Part shown: piece by piece, positions 44,508-54,167 of the stretch | Layout of the letters: each line of letters begins with the position of its first letter | Position numbering within the stretch: position 1 is the stretch's first letter | Assembly: GCA_002498845.1 (NCBI GenBank) | Contig: DAJC01000027.1 | Coordinates: 1-64,000, forward strand | DNA from: Thermoplasmatales archaeon UBA509 | Lineage (GTDB): Archaea > Thermoplasmatota > Thermoplasmata > Thermoplasmatales > Thermoplasmataceae | Direction of reading: 5' to 3' | Length of the DNA: 64,000 nucleotides | Notes under the pieces: generated by a model | Database searches by the model: none | What the model was told of the DNA's origin: nothing | What the model saw: only the letters and a program-made list of their open reading frames with translations | Program-made: the position numbers and the translations under genes

Positions 44508-45485
44508 ATGGTGTTGAAAGTTCCCAGATTTGCCAGAATAAAGCCTGATGGTCAGGATAATGCAGTTGCTGAGATCATAGGGACGATCCTTCTCATAGCA
44601 GTTGTTATAGTTGCATTTACTGGATTTCTTGCATGGTATATCCCAACCACAACAGCATCCAATGAAAGCAGTTTCCAGATCAGTGAAAGAACCGCGTTTT
44701 CTGACCTGGTTTCCCAGATGCACTCTCCGCAGTCAGGAAACGGATCAACCATAACAGAGACAATTCCAATGGGAATAGGCGGAGCTCCTCCATTTGAGCC
44801 TGCAACAGACACTTCCTTGTCCATATATTCATCCGGGGCATCATACTATTCTCAGCTTTCAGTGAATTTCTCATATACGGTCACGAATTCATCGGCTTCC
44901 AGGACTGTATATGTGCAGCAAAATATCACAACAGCAGGGGAGGTTCAATCCGGAAGCCAGATGCAGTACATAACTGCGATAAATTATATAATAGAAGATG
45001 GAGCACTCCTGGAATCCTATGGATCATCACAACCAGCCTCGTTCCTTGGACCGCTGCCAATTACTGTGACACCATCGACCCTTGGAATGGATATTTTCGG
45101 CATATCCGGGCACAACGAAACATTTTCCGGCACCAGTCCGGCAACTCTCTCCTTCATGATCTCCAATGGGCCGCAGATTTCACTTTCCAACAATAGCCTC
45201 TCGGTTTATTCCGGGCAGATTGTCGCAGTATCAAACATAACGCTGCATTCCATGTCGTACAGTATAAACAGTACTTTCTATGAAACGTGGAACCATGCTC
45301 TGTATGTGCAATTCAACAATTCACTTGCCAGTTATGCCTTCACCAGCAGTCTCTCTTCATGGAATTTTACCGGAGTGAATATGGCTGCGGGCGTTGCCAG
45401 TGGGGCTGTCCATATTTATCTGGTCAAGCCTGTGCATCTACAGTCATTGAATATCAGGGAAATTGGGCTTATACAGACAATATGA
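44508..45485 (+). CDS. Type IV pilin-like secreted protein
   Basis: 325 residues. The N-terminus has the archaeal class III signal: basic residues, PDG, then QDNAVAEIIGTILLIAVVIVAF; cleavage after Gly15 is likely. The remaining ~290 residues are beta-rich and full of N-x-S/T sequons. It could be an adhesive or minor pilin; archaeal pilins of this class (DUF1628) are usually shorter (~150), so it may be a larger surface protein. ATG 44508 follows TAATTAATTAAG. Confidence 0.75.
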   Translation: MVLKVPRFARIKPDGQDNAVAEIIGTILLIAVVIVAFTGFLAWYIPTTTASNESSFQISERTAFSDLVSQMHSPQSGNGSTITETIPMGIGGAPPFEPATDTSLSIYSSGASYYSQLSVNFSYTVTNSSASRTVYVQQNITTAGEVQSGSQMQYITAINYIIEDGALLESYGSSQPASFLGPLPITVTPSTLGMDIFGISGHNETFSGTSPATLSFMISNGPQISLSNNSLSVYSGQIVAVSNITLHSMSYSINSTFYETWNHALYVQFNNSLASYAFTSSLSSWNFTGVNMAAGVASGAVHIYLVKPVHLQSLNIREIGLIQTI

Positions 45486-45492
45486 TTGTTAT

Positions 45493-45533
45493 ACCTGATA
45501 AATTGTCATCTGTCTAAAATATTACCTGATAAA
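45493..45533 (+). promoter_or_regulatory. Tandem ACCTGATAAA sites before the acyl-CoA ligase TATA box
   Basis: ACCTGATAAA occurs at 45493-45502 and 45524-45533, 31 bases apart (about three helical turns), just upstream of a TATA-like TTAAAAATAG (45539-45548) that is 28 bases before the ATG. This looks like a same-face regulator site. Confidence 0.45.
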
Positions 45534-45571
45534 AAACCTTAAAAATAGCAGAAAGCTACCAATTGGATTGA

Positions 45572-47170
45572 ATGTATCAGGAAAAGTATGAACTTACAAT
45601 AGGAAAGATATTTGCGGCCGCAGTCAGGAACAACCCTGAACAGATAATTTCCTACAAGGGAGAGGAAAGGGTAACCTACAGGGAATTCATGGAACGGGTT
45701 GAGAAGATTGCCCGCGGGCTGGTAAAGCTTGGCCTGAAGAAGGGTGACAGGGTTGCAGTGCTGGACTGGGACACCATCAGGTATCTGGAAGCATATTACG
45801 CAGTTCCAATGGCAGGCGGTGTCCTTCATACGGTCAACATAAGGTACCCTCCTGAACTGATTTTCTATACCATGCAGCATGCTGAGGACCGGTTTGTCAT
45901 AATAAGGGATGAGTTCATACCGCTCATAGAAAAGAGCGTTCAGCTCTTTGACTTTGTAAATAAATGGATAGTTTCATCTGACGGTCCAAAGCCTGCAATG
46001 ATGCTTCCCGAAGCACTTGTATACCAGGATCTCCTCAGCGGAGTTGAAGGCGTTGCACTGCCTGAGGTCAGCGAGGACGATGTGGCCACAACATTCTACA
46101 CATCGGGCACAACCGGTCTGCCAAAGGGTGTTCTTTTCACGCACAGGCAGATCGTGCTTCATACAATGGCAATGATCTCAGGGCTCTCTGACGAACCCAT
46201 AAACCTCAAGAGTACAAGCCCAATAATGCCAATTGTTCCAATGTTTCACGTTCACTCATGGGGCGTTCCATACATGGCAATAATGAAGGGACAGAAGTAT
46301 GTGCTTGCAGGCAGGTACGACTTTGACAGGATGCCTGAGATAATGGAGAAGGAAGGTGTCAAGGTGAGCCTCATGGTGCCATCCATCCTATACATGCTCA
46401 TGTCCAGCAAGAACAGCCAGAAACTGAAGAATCTTGATCTGAGAGTGGTTGTTGGGGGAGGGGCCCTCTCGTCCGGGCTTGCACAGATGGCAGATTCATT
46501 CGGGATCAAGGTGATTTCAGGATATGGCATGTCTGAAACAGCGCCTGTTCTCACCCTTGCAACTTACAACCAGAAACTCGATTCCATGGACGAAAAAAAG
46601 AAGATAGAATACCGCACCAAGACAGGCATACCCATACCGCTTGTGGAAATCAGAGTTGTGGACTCAGATGGGAAAGAAGTAAAGCATGATTCGAAGTCCA
46701 TAGGCGAGATAATAGTCCGTTCTCCCTGGCTCACGAGGGAGTATGTTAAGGACGAGGATAATACCAGAAAGCTGTGGAAAGATGACTGGATGCATACAGG
46801 TGATCTGGCGGTTGTGGACGATCTTGGATATCTCTCCATTGTTGACAGGGAAAAGGATGCGGTCAAGTCAGGAGGGGAATTCATTCCCACTATAATACTT
46901 GAAGATGTGATCAGCACCTATCCGGGCATAGCTGAGGCTGCAGTTGTGGCCAAGCCAGACAAGAAATGGGGTGAAAGGCCGGTGGCATTCGTATCGGGGC
47001 TGAAAAAAGTGGAACCACAGAAGATTGTAGACCACATGATGAAATATGTGGAATCAGGGAGGATAGCAAAATTCTGGATTCCAGATGAGTTCATTCCGGT
47101 TGATTCATTCCAGAAGACAAGCACCGGCAAAATTGATAAAAAGCCCCTCAGGGCGCGTTTTTCGCCGTAA
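45572..47170 (+). CDS. Acyl-CoA ligase (AMP-binding, fatty-acyl or medium-chain type)
   Basis: 532 residues of the ANL superfamily. P-loop-like YTSGTTGLPKG, the core ISGYGMSETAP, the hinge TGDLAVVDDLGY and the C-terminal catalytic-lysine region TGKIDKKPLR are present. It activates a carboxylic acid with ATP and CoA. The acid is not shown; fatty acids are likely. It overlaps the convergent epimerase by 23 bases. Confidence 0.87.
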   Translation: MYQEKYELTIGKIFAAAVRNNPEQIISYKGEERVTYREFMERVEKIARGLVKLGLKKGDRVAVLDWDTIRYLEAYYAVPMAGGVLHTVNIRYPPELIFYTMQHAEDRFVIIRDEFIPLIEKSVQLFDFVNKWIVSSDGPKPAMMLPEALVYQDLLSGVEGVALPEVSEDDVATTFYTSGTTGLPKGVLFTHRQIVLHTMAMISGLSDEPINLKSTSPIMPIVPMFHVHSWGVPYMAIMKGQKYVLAGRYDFDRMPEIMEKEGVKVSLMVPSILYMLMSSKNSQKLKNLDLRVVVGGGALSSGLAQMADSFGIKVISGYGMSETAPVLTLATYNQKLDSMDEKKKIEYRTKTGIPIPLVEIRVVDSDGKEVKHDSKSIGEIIVRSPWLTREYVKDEDNTRKLWKDDWMHTGDLAVVDDLGYLSIVDREKDAVKSGGEFIPTIILEDVISTYPGIAEAAVVAKPDKKWGERPVAFVSGLKKVEPQKIVDHMMKYVESGRIAKFWIPDEFIPVDSFQKTSTGKIDKKPLRARFSP

Positions 47171-47942
47171 ACTCCTTCCTGAGGGCCTCAACTACCTCTT
47201 CGATGCCCTTCCTGAGGGGCGTCGGGTCCTTTATGAGGGGATTGGCTGCAACAAGCTCGGACGCCTCCGGAAGCACGTAGTCTTCATGGTGGGTCTTTAT
47301 TTTTCTTCCGGTCACATCTTCCACAAGCTTCAGGAGACTGTTCACGGAAGTTCCAATGCCACTTCCAATCTCATGATACCCCTCCTGCACTTCACCGTCT
47401 ATTATCATTTTGATTGCCCTGACAACATCTCTGACATGGATGAAATCCCTTACATTGTTGCCATCACCGTAGATAACCGCCTCTTCGCCCTTCAGTGCAG
47501 CCTTTGCGAACAGAAATACAGCACCTTTCCTGCTGGTTGGGCCATAGATGTTAAAGAATTTCATTACATGCCTCTTCGTTCCATACATGGTGTGATAAAG
47601 CTCTATCCACTCAACTGTCTGCTTCTTTGAAAGAGAATACGGATTTGTGGCCTCCATGACTGATCCTGATGTGGGGAATATGAATGTTGCCCCATTTTTC
47701 CTGCAGTATTCAAGCATCCTGAGTGAGAATACCATGTTGTCATCAAAATACTCAAATGGTTTCTCTTTGGACATCCTGATAAGAGTCCTGGCTCCCATGT
47801 GCACTATATAATCATATTTCCTGTCAACAAACTGGTCACCAATATCAATACCGCTGACATCATAACCCTGAGCCTGTAATGTACTGAATACCTGGCTTCC
47901 AATGAATCCTCTGTGGCCTGTAACAAGTATCTTCATGGTCAT
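47148..47942 (-). CDS. NAD-dependent epimerase/dehydratase (SDR family)
   Basis: 264 residues from ATG 47942 (or 262 from 47936, MKILVTGHRGFIG). The Rossmann GxxGxxG is GHRGFIG and the active site YSLSKK (YxxxK) is intact with the preceding TSGSV. It resembles UDP-glucose 4-epimerase-like enzymes acting on nucleotide sugars. The in-frame codon at 48029 is rejected because the family starts at MKILVTG. It diverges from the GT2 gene, so both may serve surface glycan synthesis. Confidence 0.85.
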   Translation of the reverse strand: MTMKILVTGHRGFIGSQVFSTLQAQGYDVSGIDIGDQFVDRKYDYIVHMGARTLIRMSKEKPFEYFDDNMVFSLRMLEYCRKNGATFIFPTSGSVMEATNPYSLSKKQTVEWIELYHTMYGTKRHVMKFFNIYGPTSRKGAVFLFAKAALKGEEAVIYGDGNNVRDFIHVRDVVRAIKMIIDGEVQEGYHEIGSGIGTSVNSLLKLVEDVTGRKIKTHHEDYVLPEASELVAANPLIKDPTPLRKGIEEVVEALRKEFTAKNAP

Positions 47943-48010
47943 AAATATCAATGTTGCTGTTATTTTTTTGTGTGTTTTCTCCCTAAATGATGCAGGACTG
48001 TACCTATAAG

Positions 48011-48020
48011 GTTTAATATT
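48011..48020 (+). promoter_or_regulatory. TATA-like box of the GT2 gene
   Basis: GTTTAATATT is centred about 23 bases before the GTG start at 48039, fitting a leaderless mRNA. Confidence 0.5.
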
Positions 48021-48038
48021 GCCCATCAATCGATTGTC

Positions 48039-49259
48039 GTGTTATATAGTCTTATCCTCATTGTAATTTCCGCCCTAACGGGCATTTCTGTCATATATTA
48101 CGTTCTGAACTCGTACAGTTCATTGAAGTATTCTGGCGTAACACATCCGGAGAATGTGGATCTGAGCAAGGTTACCATCGCAATGCCTGTGTACAACGAG
48201 GATGTGGATGTTTTCAGGGAATCAATAGAGTCAGTGGCAATGCAGGGATGTAAGTTTGTTGTGGTTGGGGACTCAAGTGATGAACCTTACCGTTCAATTG
48301 TGGAAAAGGCTGGAGGGAAATTCATCCTTCAGGAAATTAGGGTAGGCCAGAAAAAAGCAATTTCCAGGGCATTTGATTTTGTTCATACAGAATTTGTCCT
48401 TCTTGTGGACAGCGACACTATTCTTCCACTCAATGCGGTGGCCAGCATGCAGAGCTATTTCGACAGCACAGTTGGCGGTGTTGGCGCCAACATAGGCATA
48501 AAGAAGACCGGATCAGCAGTGGCATATGCATCTGAATTCATAGAAAGATCAAGGGAGGTGGTGTTCAGAGCCATGTCTGCACACGGTAATGTGATGAATC
48601 TGGATGGTGCGTGTGTGATGTTAAGAACTGAACTTGTCAGGCCTTTCATTAAATCCGATGAGTTCCTGGAATTCAAGTTATTTGGCAGACCAAGCGTACT
48701 TGGAGAAGACTGGCTCATCACCGGATATATAATCAATAAAGGATATCGGGCTGTCAAGGATTACAGCACGAGAGTGGAAAGCTATCCGCAGAAAGATGCC
48801 AGAAAGTTCCTTAAGCAGAATGTAAGATGGGCAAGATCAGGATGGATACGTTTTGGTCGCGAACTCATGGATGGAACCGCCACAAGGGCCGGGAAATTCT
48901 ACACATTCGAACTCATATACACTTATCTGCTTCCAGTAATTGTTCTGGGATTTGGGATTTTCAGGTTCTTTGCCTTTTTCCAGGCCAATCCGGGTGCACT
49001 CCATTTCATGAATATAGTTGACGACATACTGCTCATAAGGCCGTCAGATGTCGGATATCTCATCTACACCAAGCTCACAATAACTTTTGCTAACATTTCA
49101 GGTTCAATGATATTTCTGGGTGCAGTAATAACCCGCATGAAAGGGGAAAAGCTCAAAACAATTGCATTCGGCGCACTGGGGCTCCTGGTGCTGTTTGTAA
49201 CAAACATTTACGGCATATTTACTTTCTGGAAGAGCGGAAATCACTGGCTCACCAGATAA
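48039..49259 (+). CDS. Family 2 glycosyltransferase, hyaluronan-synthase-like membrane protein
   Basis: 406 residues: an N-terminal membrane helix, a GT-A domain with IAMPVYNED, VDSDT (DxD) and GEDWLIT, the processive motif QNVRW, and C-terminal membrane helices. It probably makes or extends a glycan chain across the membrane; sugar and acceptor are unknown. The start is GTG. Confidence 0.85.
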   Translation: MLYSLILIVISALTGISVIYYVLNSYSSLKYSGVTHPENVDLSKVTIAMPVYNEDVDVFRESIESVAMQGCKFVVVGDSSDEPYRSIVEKAGGKFILQEIRVGQKKAISRAFDFVHTEFVLLVDSDTILPLNAVASMQSYFDSTVGGVGANIGIKKTGSAVAYASEFIERSREVVFRAMSAHGNVMNLDGACVMLRTELVRPFIKSDEFLEFKLFGRPSVLGEDWLITGYIINKGYRAVKDYSTRVESYPQKDARKFLKQNVRWARSGWIRFGRELMDGTATRAGKFYTFELIYTYLLPVIVLGFGIFRFFAFFQANPGALHFMNIVDDILLIRPSDVGYLIYTKLTITFANISGSMIFLGAVITRMKGEKLKTIAFGALGLLVLFVTNIYGIFTFWKSGNHWLTR

Positions 49260-49374
49260 CCCTACTACCCGAATGGTTCGGCTGAAAAGAGCAAGTATAT
49301 CCCCGATATTCTTTATTTCCAATCAGGGGGGCTTTGCAAATCTTAATAGGATTAATAGTATTTATTTGGCATAA

Positions 49375-50448
49375 ATGATGCCTTCAGGTGGTTATGGTTT
49401 GGAAGACAACGATGAGGATTTTACAACATCAGACGCTGAACTTCAGGAGTACCTTGAAAAACTGAGGGTAAAAATCAAGATATTTGGAGCCGGAGGCGGC
49501 GGTTCCAATACCATTAACAGGCTGATGAGGGAAGGTATTAAAGGTGCCACTCTCATAGCATGCAACACAGATGCGCCACATCTGCTGAAGACCAGGGCAA
49601 ATCACAAGATACTCATGGGGAAGAACCTGACCAGGGGCCTGGGTTCCGGTGCAGATCCCCGCATAGGTGAACAGGCGGCAAGGGAATCTGACCAGGACAT
49701 AATGAAATATGTCACCGGAACGGACATCGCATTTATTACTGCAGGCCTGGGTGGAGGAACAGGCACAGGATCTGCCCATTACATAGCAGGGAGGGCGAAG
49801 GACAGTGGCGCTCTCACAATATCGGTGGTCACTCTCCCATTCACGTCAGAGGGGAAAATCAGGATGGAGAACGCAATGTGGGGACTCAGGAAGCTCCTCA
49901 AATCTTCGGATACTGTAATAATCATACCCAACGATAAGCTGAAGGAACTTGTTCCTGATCTTCCACTTGAAAAGGCATTCAGGGTTGCTGATGAAATAAT
50001 AGTGAGAGCCATAACAGGAATATCAGATCTTGTGACGAAACCCGGCCTCATAAACCTGGATTTCAACGATCTCAAGACGGTCATGAAGGATTCTGGCCTT
50101 GCCATGATTGGGATGGGTATGTCAGAAGGCGAACCAGGGCCCAGGGTTGATGAGGCAGTTCAGAAGGCAATGAATTCGCCATTTCTCCAGTTTGATCTTT
50201 CCAGCGCAAGTGGCGTGATCATAAACGTGACCGGAGGCCGGGACATGCAACTTGAGGAGGCCAGCAATGCTGCAGAATTCATCAGGAAGAAGGTGAGCCG
50301 GAGCACCAGAATCATCTGGGGCGCCACCGTTGATCAGGCTTATGACAACAGAGTGGAAGTCTTAATAGTGGCAACTGGAGTCAGCGCCGCTGAGATCCAG
50401 GGCACTGAAAAGAAGGACTCCGGAAGCGACATCGACATGGTGTCATGA
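49375..50448 (+). CDS. ftsZ: Cell division protein FtsZ
   Basis: 357 residues of tubulin/FtsZ fold. The GTP-binding GAGGGGSNTIN, the signature GGGTGTGS and the T7-loop region NLDFNDLKTVM are all present. It polymerises into the division ring. The C-terminus is short and acidic. Confidence 0.96.
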   Translation: MMPSGGYGLEDNDEDFTTSDAELQEYLEKLRVKIKIFGAGGGGSNTINRLMREGIKGATLIACNTDAPHLLKTRANHKILMGKNLTRGLGSGADPRIGEQAARESDQDIMKYVTGTDIAFITAGLGGGTGTGSAHYIAGRAKDSGALTISVVTLPFTSEGKIRMENAMWGLRKLLKSSDTVIIIPNDKLKELVPDLPLEKAFRVADEIIVRAITGISDLVTKPGLINLDFNDLKTVMKDSGLAMIGMGMSEGEPGPRVDEAVQKAMNSPFLQFDLSSASGVIINVTGGRDMQLEEASNAAEFIRKKVSRSTRIIWGATVDQAYDNRVEVLIVATGVSAAEIQGTEKKDSGSDIDMVS

Positions 50449-50615
50449 GTCAGCAGAAACGCTGCAAGCTTGTACTGCCCGTGGAAATCCGGATTAGCAT
50501 CCTTGTTGCAGCATGGGTTAAAGAACATTTTTAATATTGGTGAAAATACGGCATGGTTACTTGCCGGCAGATGGCAGTATGACACTACCGAAGCCGGGAT
50601 TGCGGTGGAAAATTC
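50449..50615 (+). promoter_or_regulatory. Promoter region of the transketolase-transaldolase operon
   Basis: 167 bases with no gene except a 9-codon frame at 50553 (ATG to TGA at 50582). A TATA-like TTTTTAATATT lies at about 50528-50538, roughly 80 bases before the ATG at 50616, so a leader of about 60 bases is likely. Confidence 0.4.
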
Positions 50616-51440
50616 ATGGAACAATATAATGTGATGGATCTGAAAGTCATTGCCAGAAACATTAGACGAAAAATCATAGAGATGGTTTACGAGGCAAAGA
50701 GCGGGCATCCTGGGGGATCTCTAAGTATTGCTGATATTCTTGCCGTACTCTATTTCAAGGAGATGAACATTGATCCGCTTGAACCTGATGATCCAGACAG
50801 GGACAGGCTCATCATGAGCAAGGGGCACGCATCGCCCGGCCTCTATGCAACTCTGGCCCTGAGGGGTTACTTTCCTGAATCTCTTCTGGGCGGTTTCAGG
50901 AAGCTGAATTCAAAGCTCGAAGGACATGTCCACAGGGGAGTACCCGGAGTGGAGGCCTCTACAGGCTCCCTTGGGCAGGGACTGGGAATCGGCGTGGGGA
51001 TCGCACTTGCTGCAAAACTTGATCACAGGGACTACCGTACGTACGTCATTCTTGGGGATGGAGAGATAGAGGAGGGCAGCGTGTGGGAATCATTAATGGC
51101 TGGATCAAAATACCGTCTCAACAATCTTATTGCCATCCTGGATCGGAATGGCGTCCAGCTTGACGGTTATACCAGTGATATAATGCCACTTGGCGATATC
51201 GGCAGCATGGTGGAAAGCTTCGGATGGGAAGTTCTGGAGATAGACGGCCATGATTTCAACCAGATCATATCTGCGGTTGAAAAGGCTAAGAAAGCTACAG
51301 ACAGGCCCGTATTAATTCTTGCGCATACAGTAAAGGGCAAGGGTGTAAGCTACATGGAAAACAACCCGAAATATCATGGCTCCCCTCCTGCAAACGATGA
51401 GGAATACAGGCAGGCGCTGGAAGAGATTGGAGGCGAGTGA
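50616..51440 (+). CDS. Transketolase, N-terminal subunit
   Basis: 274 residues. SGHPGG, STGSLGQGLG and the thiamine-diphosphate motif GDGEIEEGS...NN are present. In many archaea transketolase is split into two genes; the second follows after a single base. Together they transfer two-carbon units in the non-oxidative pentose-phosphate pathway. ATG 50616 or 50634 can be the start. Confidence 0.94.
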   Translation: MEQYNVMDLKVIARNIRRKIIEMVYEAKSGHPGGSLSIADILAVLYFKEMNIDPLEPDDPDRDRLIMSKGHASPGLYATLALRGYFPESLLGGFRKLNSKLEGHVHRGVPGVEASTGSLGQGLGIGVGIALAAKLDHRDYRTYVILGDGEIEEGSVWESLMAGSKYRLNNLIAILDRNGVQLDGYTSDIMPLGDIGSMVESFGWEVLEIDGHDFNQIISAVEKAKKATDRPVLILAHTVKGKGVSYMENNPKYHGSPPANDEEYRQALEEIGGE

Positions 51441-51441
51441 A

Positions 51442-52398
51442 ATGAAAGCTGAAAGCCTTCGGGAAACTTATGGCGAAGAGCTCCGGAATCTGGGTCGCAC
51501 ACACGGCAACATTGTTGTTCTGGATGCTGATCTTTCCAGCTCAACAAAAACTGCTGTATTCGGCAAGGAGTTCCCTGACAGGTTCTTCAACATGGGCATA
51601 GCCGAGCAGTCCATGGTGGAGACTGCCGCTGGTCTGGCACTTTCAGGGAAAAAAGTTTTTGCATCCACATTTGCGGTTTTCCTGACAAGAACCTACGAAC
51701 AGTTGAGACAGTCTGTTTGCTACAACAATCTTGACGTTAATTTTGTTGTGACCCACGCTGGAATAACGGTGGGTGAAGATGGGGCAACACATCAGATAGT
51801 GGAGGACCTGGGCATAATGAGCGGCCTTCCGAACATGAAGGTAGCTGTTCCGGTAGATTCCGTGGAAACAAGGAGCGTCATTGACTATCTTGCAAATCAG
51901 GGAAGGGGACCTTACTATGTCAGGTTGACAAGGGAGAAGTTTCCGGTACTGAATGATCCGTCCTATGAGTTCAGGCCTGGAAAGTCAACTGTCCTGAAGG
52001 ATGGGGACGACATCACCATTATGGGAATAGGCGTAATGGTCTCATTTGCCCTTCAGGCAGCCGATGCGCTGAAATCCAAGGGCATAGATGCAAGGGTTGT
52101 CAACATGTCCTCTATCAAGCCGATGGACAGGAAAGCAGTGATTGACGCAGCACGGGACACCGGCAAGATTGTCACTGTAGAAGAACATTCCATTTACAAT
52201 GGCCTTGGAAGCAGGGTTGCCGAGATAGCTTCGGAAGAGTATCCTGTACCGGTGTGGAGGATGGGAATGAAGGACACATTCGGAAAGTCCGGAAAATCAT
52301 GGGAGCTCTTCGATTATTTTCATATGGGAGTTAATGATATGGTAAAGTTTGCTGAAGCTTGCTTCAGGGAGGAACCTAGATATGAAAATCTTTCTTGA
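51442..52398 (+). CDS. Transketolase, C-terminal subunit
   Basis: 318 residues from ATG 51442, one base after the previous stop, with GGAGG at about 51429-51433 as ribosome-binding site. It has the pyrimidine-binding domain ([30 protein letters not shown]) and the C-terminal domain ([16 protein letters not shown]). The longer in-frame start at 51376 would overlap the N-subunit. It ends 17 bases inside the transaldolase gene. Confidence 0.94.
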   Translation: MKAESLRETYGEELRNLGRTHGNIVVLDADLSSSTKTAVFGKEFPDRFFNMGIAEQSMVETAAGLALSGKKVFASTFAVFLTRTYEQLRQSVCYNNLDVNFVVTHAGITVGEDGATHQIVEDLGIMSGLPNMKVAVPVDSVETRSVIDYLANQGRGPYYVRLTREKFPVLNDPSYEFRPGKSTVLKDGDDITIMGIGVMVSFALQAADALKSKGIDARVVNMSSIKPMDRKAVIDAARDTGKIVTVEEHSIYNGLGSRVAEIASEEYPVPVWRMGMKDTFGKSGKSWELFDYFHMGVNDMVKFAEACFREEPRYENLS

Positions 52399-53053
52399 TA
52401 CTTCAAATGTTGAAGAGATTAAACAGGGTGTAGATCTTGGGTTGGTAGACGGGGTAACAACAAATCCCAGTCTGGCTGCAAGAGAGGCGGGCAAGGGAAA
52501 GAGCTTTCAGGATATAATAAAGGAAATACTCAATATAACGCCTGGCCCGGTGAGCGTGGAGGTTGTTGCAACAGATTATGACAACATGATGAAACAGGCA
52601 CTGAAGATCTCCCAGCTGGGTGCAAATGCCGTCATAAAGATTCCCATGACCCTTGACGGCCTGAAGGCCATAAAGAGCCTCAAGGAAAAGAGGATACCGG
52701 TGAACTGCACGCTGATATTCAATCCAATCCAGGCTCTGCTGGCCGCAAAGAGCGGTGCAGAATATGTGTCACCTTTCGTGGGAAGGCTTGACGACATAGG
52801 TGAGGATGGAATGCAGATCATTGATGAAATCAAGACCATATTTGTGAACTACGGCATTTCCACCAAGATCCTTGTGGCCTCAGTCAGAAACCCCATACAT
52901 TTCCTCAGATCGGCAATCATTGGGGCTGATGTAATAACTCTCCCATTCGACGTCCTGAAGAAGCTGCCATCCCATCCTAAGACAGACGAGGGGCTGGCAA
53001 GATTTCTGGACGACTGGAAGAAAGTCTCCCCTGATGGAAGTTTCCCGCTCTAG
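52382..53053 (+). CDS. tal: Transaldolase (small TalC/MipB type)
   Basis: 223 residues. [13 protein letters not shown] and GVTTNPSL open the family; the Schiff-base Lys is Lys86 in VIKIPMT. It moves a dihydroxyacetone unit between sugar phosphates, completing the transketolase route of the two genes before it. ATG 52382 follows a GGGAGGA site at 52368-52373 and is preferred over 52349. It ends 8 bases before the convergent enzyme gene. Confidence 0.94.
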   Translation: MKIFLDTSNVEEIKQGVDLGLVDGVTTNPSLAAREAGKGKSFQDIIKEILNITPGPVSVEVVATDYDNMMKQALKISQLGANAVIKIPMTLDGLKAIKSLKEKRIPVNCTLIFNPIQALLAAKSGAEYVSPFVGRLDDIGEDGMQIIDEIKTIFVNYGISTKILVASVRNPIHFLRSAIIGADVITLPFDVLKKLPSHPKTDEGLARFLDDWKKVSPDGSFPL

Positions 53054-53061
53054 GATCCCCA

Positions 53062-53964
53062 TCATAACTTCACTTTTCTGTCCAGTATTGCCTTTGCCAG
53101 CATAACTTCAGTGCCAGATAGCCCAACAGAAAGGAACATTGTTACGTCTTCTGGGGAAATGCGGCCAGGGCGTTTCCCGCATATTATTTCACTGAGATCC
53201 GTAATCTTTTTCCCAGCCATTATGTGCGGCGGATCGTAATCCTCAAGCTGTGCAGGAGAGTCTGTGGCAAGTACTGTACAGAGTTCTGCCACAGCAGGAT
53301 CTATCTCACTGTTTCCTACAGACTTCCGTCCAACTGCAACTAAGTGGGTGCCTTTTCTGATTTTCTCAGGAGAGAATAGGGGAGAACCGCTCCTTGTGGC
53401 TGTGATTATTACATCAGATATTGCTGCAACTTCTTCTGCGCTTTCCATCTCATATACTGGCACATGGGCGTAACTTCTTAATTTATCTGCGAAGGAATGC
53501 AGGTGATTTGGATTTCTTGAATGAGAATATATGGCTGAGAAGTTTCTGACATTGAGGGCAGCCATAACCTGATGAAAAGCCTGCACACCTGATCCAATTA
53601 TTCCAAGGGATTCTGCATTGCTGTTGGACATGTATTTAATTGATAGCGCTCCAATAGAGGCTGTTCTGTAAGCGCCAAGAAGAGATCCTTCAACAACTCC
53701 ATCAAGATGTCCAGAAGCAGAATCGTATACAGCAGTCATCTGCTGGTCATGGGGAAATGTTGTGTAGACCCTGAAGCCTGCAACATGCTGCATAATGCTG
53801 CCTCCAGCGGTGAATACAAGCTGTCCATCGGTCAATCCAGCGTGCAGTCTGGGCGGGCTTTCCAGTGTTCCGTGACAACGCTCAGTGAAGCACTGCTCCA
53901 GGACGGAAATGCTTCTCCCTATTCCAAATTCCGCCACGTCATTGTCATCTGCCATTGAAATCAT
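53062..53964 (-). CDS. Ornithine cyclodeaminase / mu-crystallin family enzyme
   Basis: 300 residues from ATG 53964 (297 from 53955). NAD(P)-binding GIIGSGVQAFHQVMA and the conserved RTASIGALSIKYM mark the family. Members include ornithine cyclodeaminase, alanine dehydrogenase and Delta1-pyrroline-2-carboxylate reductase; the sequence alone does not choose. It may act in proline, alanine or pipecolate metabolism. Confidence 0.85.
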   Translation of the reverse strand: MISMADDNDVAEFGIGRSISVLEQCFTERCHGTLESPPRLHAGLTDGQLVFTAGGSIMQHVAGFRVYTTFPHDQQMTAVYDSASGHLDGVVEGSLLGAYRTASIGALSIKYMSNSNAESLGIIGSGVQAFHQVMAALNVRNFSAIYSHSRNPNHLHSFADKLRSYAHVPVYEMESAEEVAAISDVIITATRSGSPLFSPEKIRKGTHLVAVGRKSVGNSEIDPAVAELCTVLATDSPAQLEDYDPPHIMAGKKITDLSEIICGKRPGRISPEDVTMFLSVGLSGTEVMLAKAILDRKVKL

Positions 53965-54167
53965 TGTTGTCCAAAACCCCAGCAAATTATTAAAGCCATC
54001 AGTTTATAAAATTTAAAAAAGATAAATTCTCAGGCAAATTAGAATACAAAGGGACGAAAATAAAAGAAAAGCAATGCCGGGCATCCAGGCATACCGGTCA
54101 GGATAATGGTGATCTGCCATGGCACGTAATCTGAGCCAGTTCTATAATTGCCGGAAAAGATGAGGGT

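Noticed and set aside
47085-47630. 181-codon plus-strand frame across the acyl-CoA ligase end and epimerase
   Set aside because: Overlaps two supported genes and has random-looking composition.
50553-50582. Nine-codon frame as an upstream ORF of the transketolase operon
   Set aside because: Too short to judge, no clear ribosome-binding site, and position relative to the transcription start is unknown.
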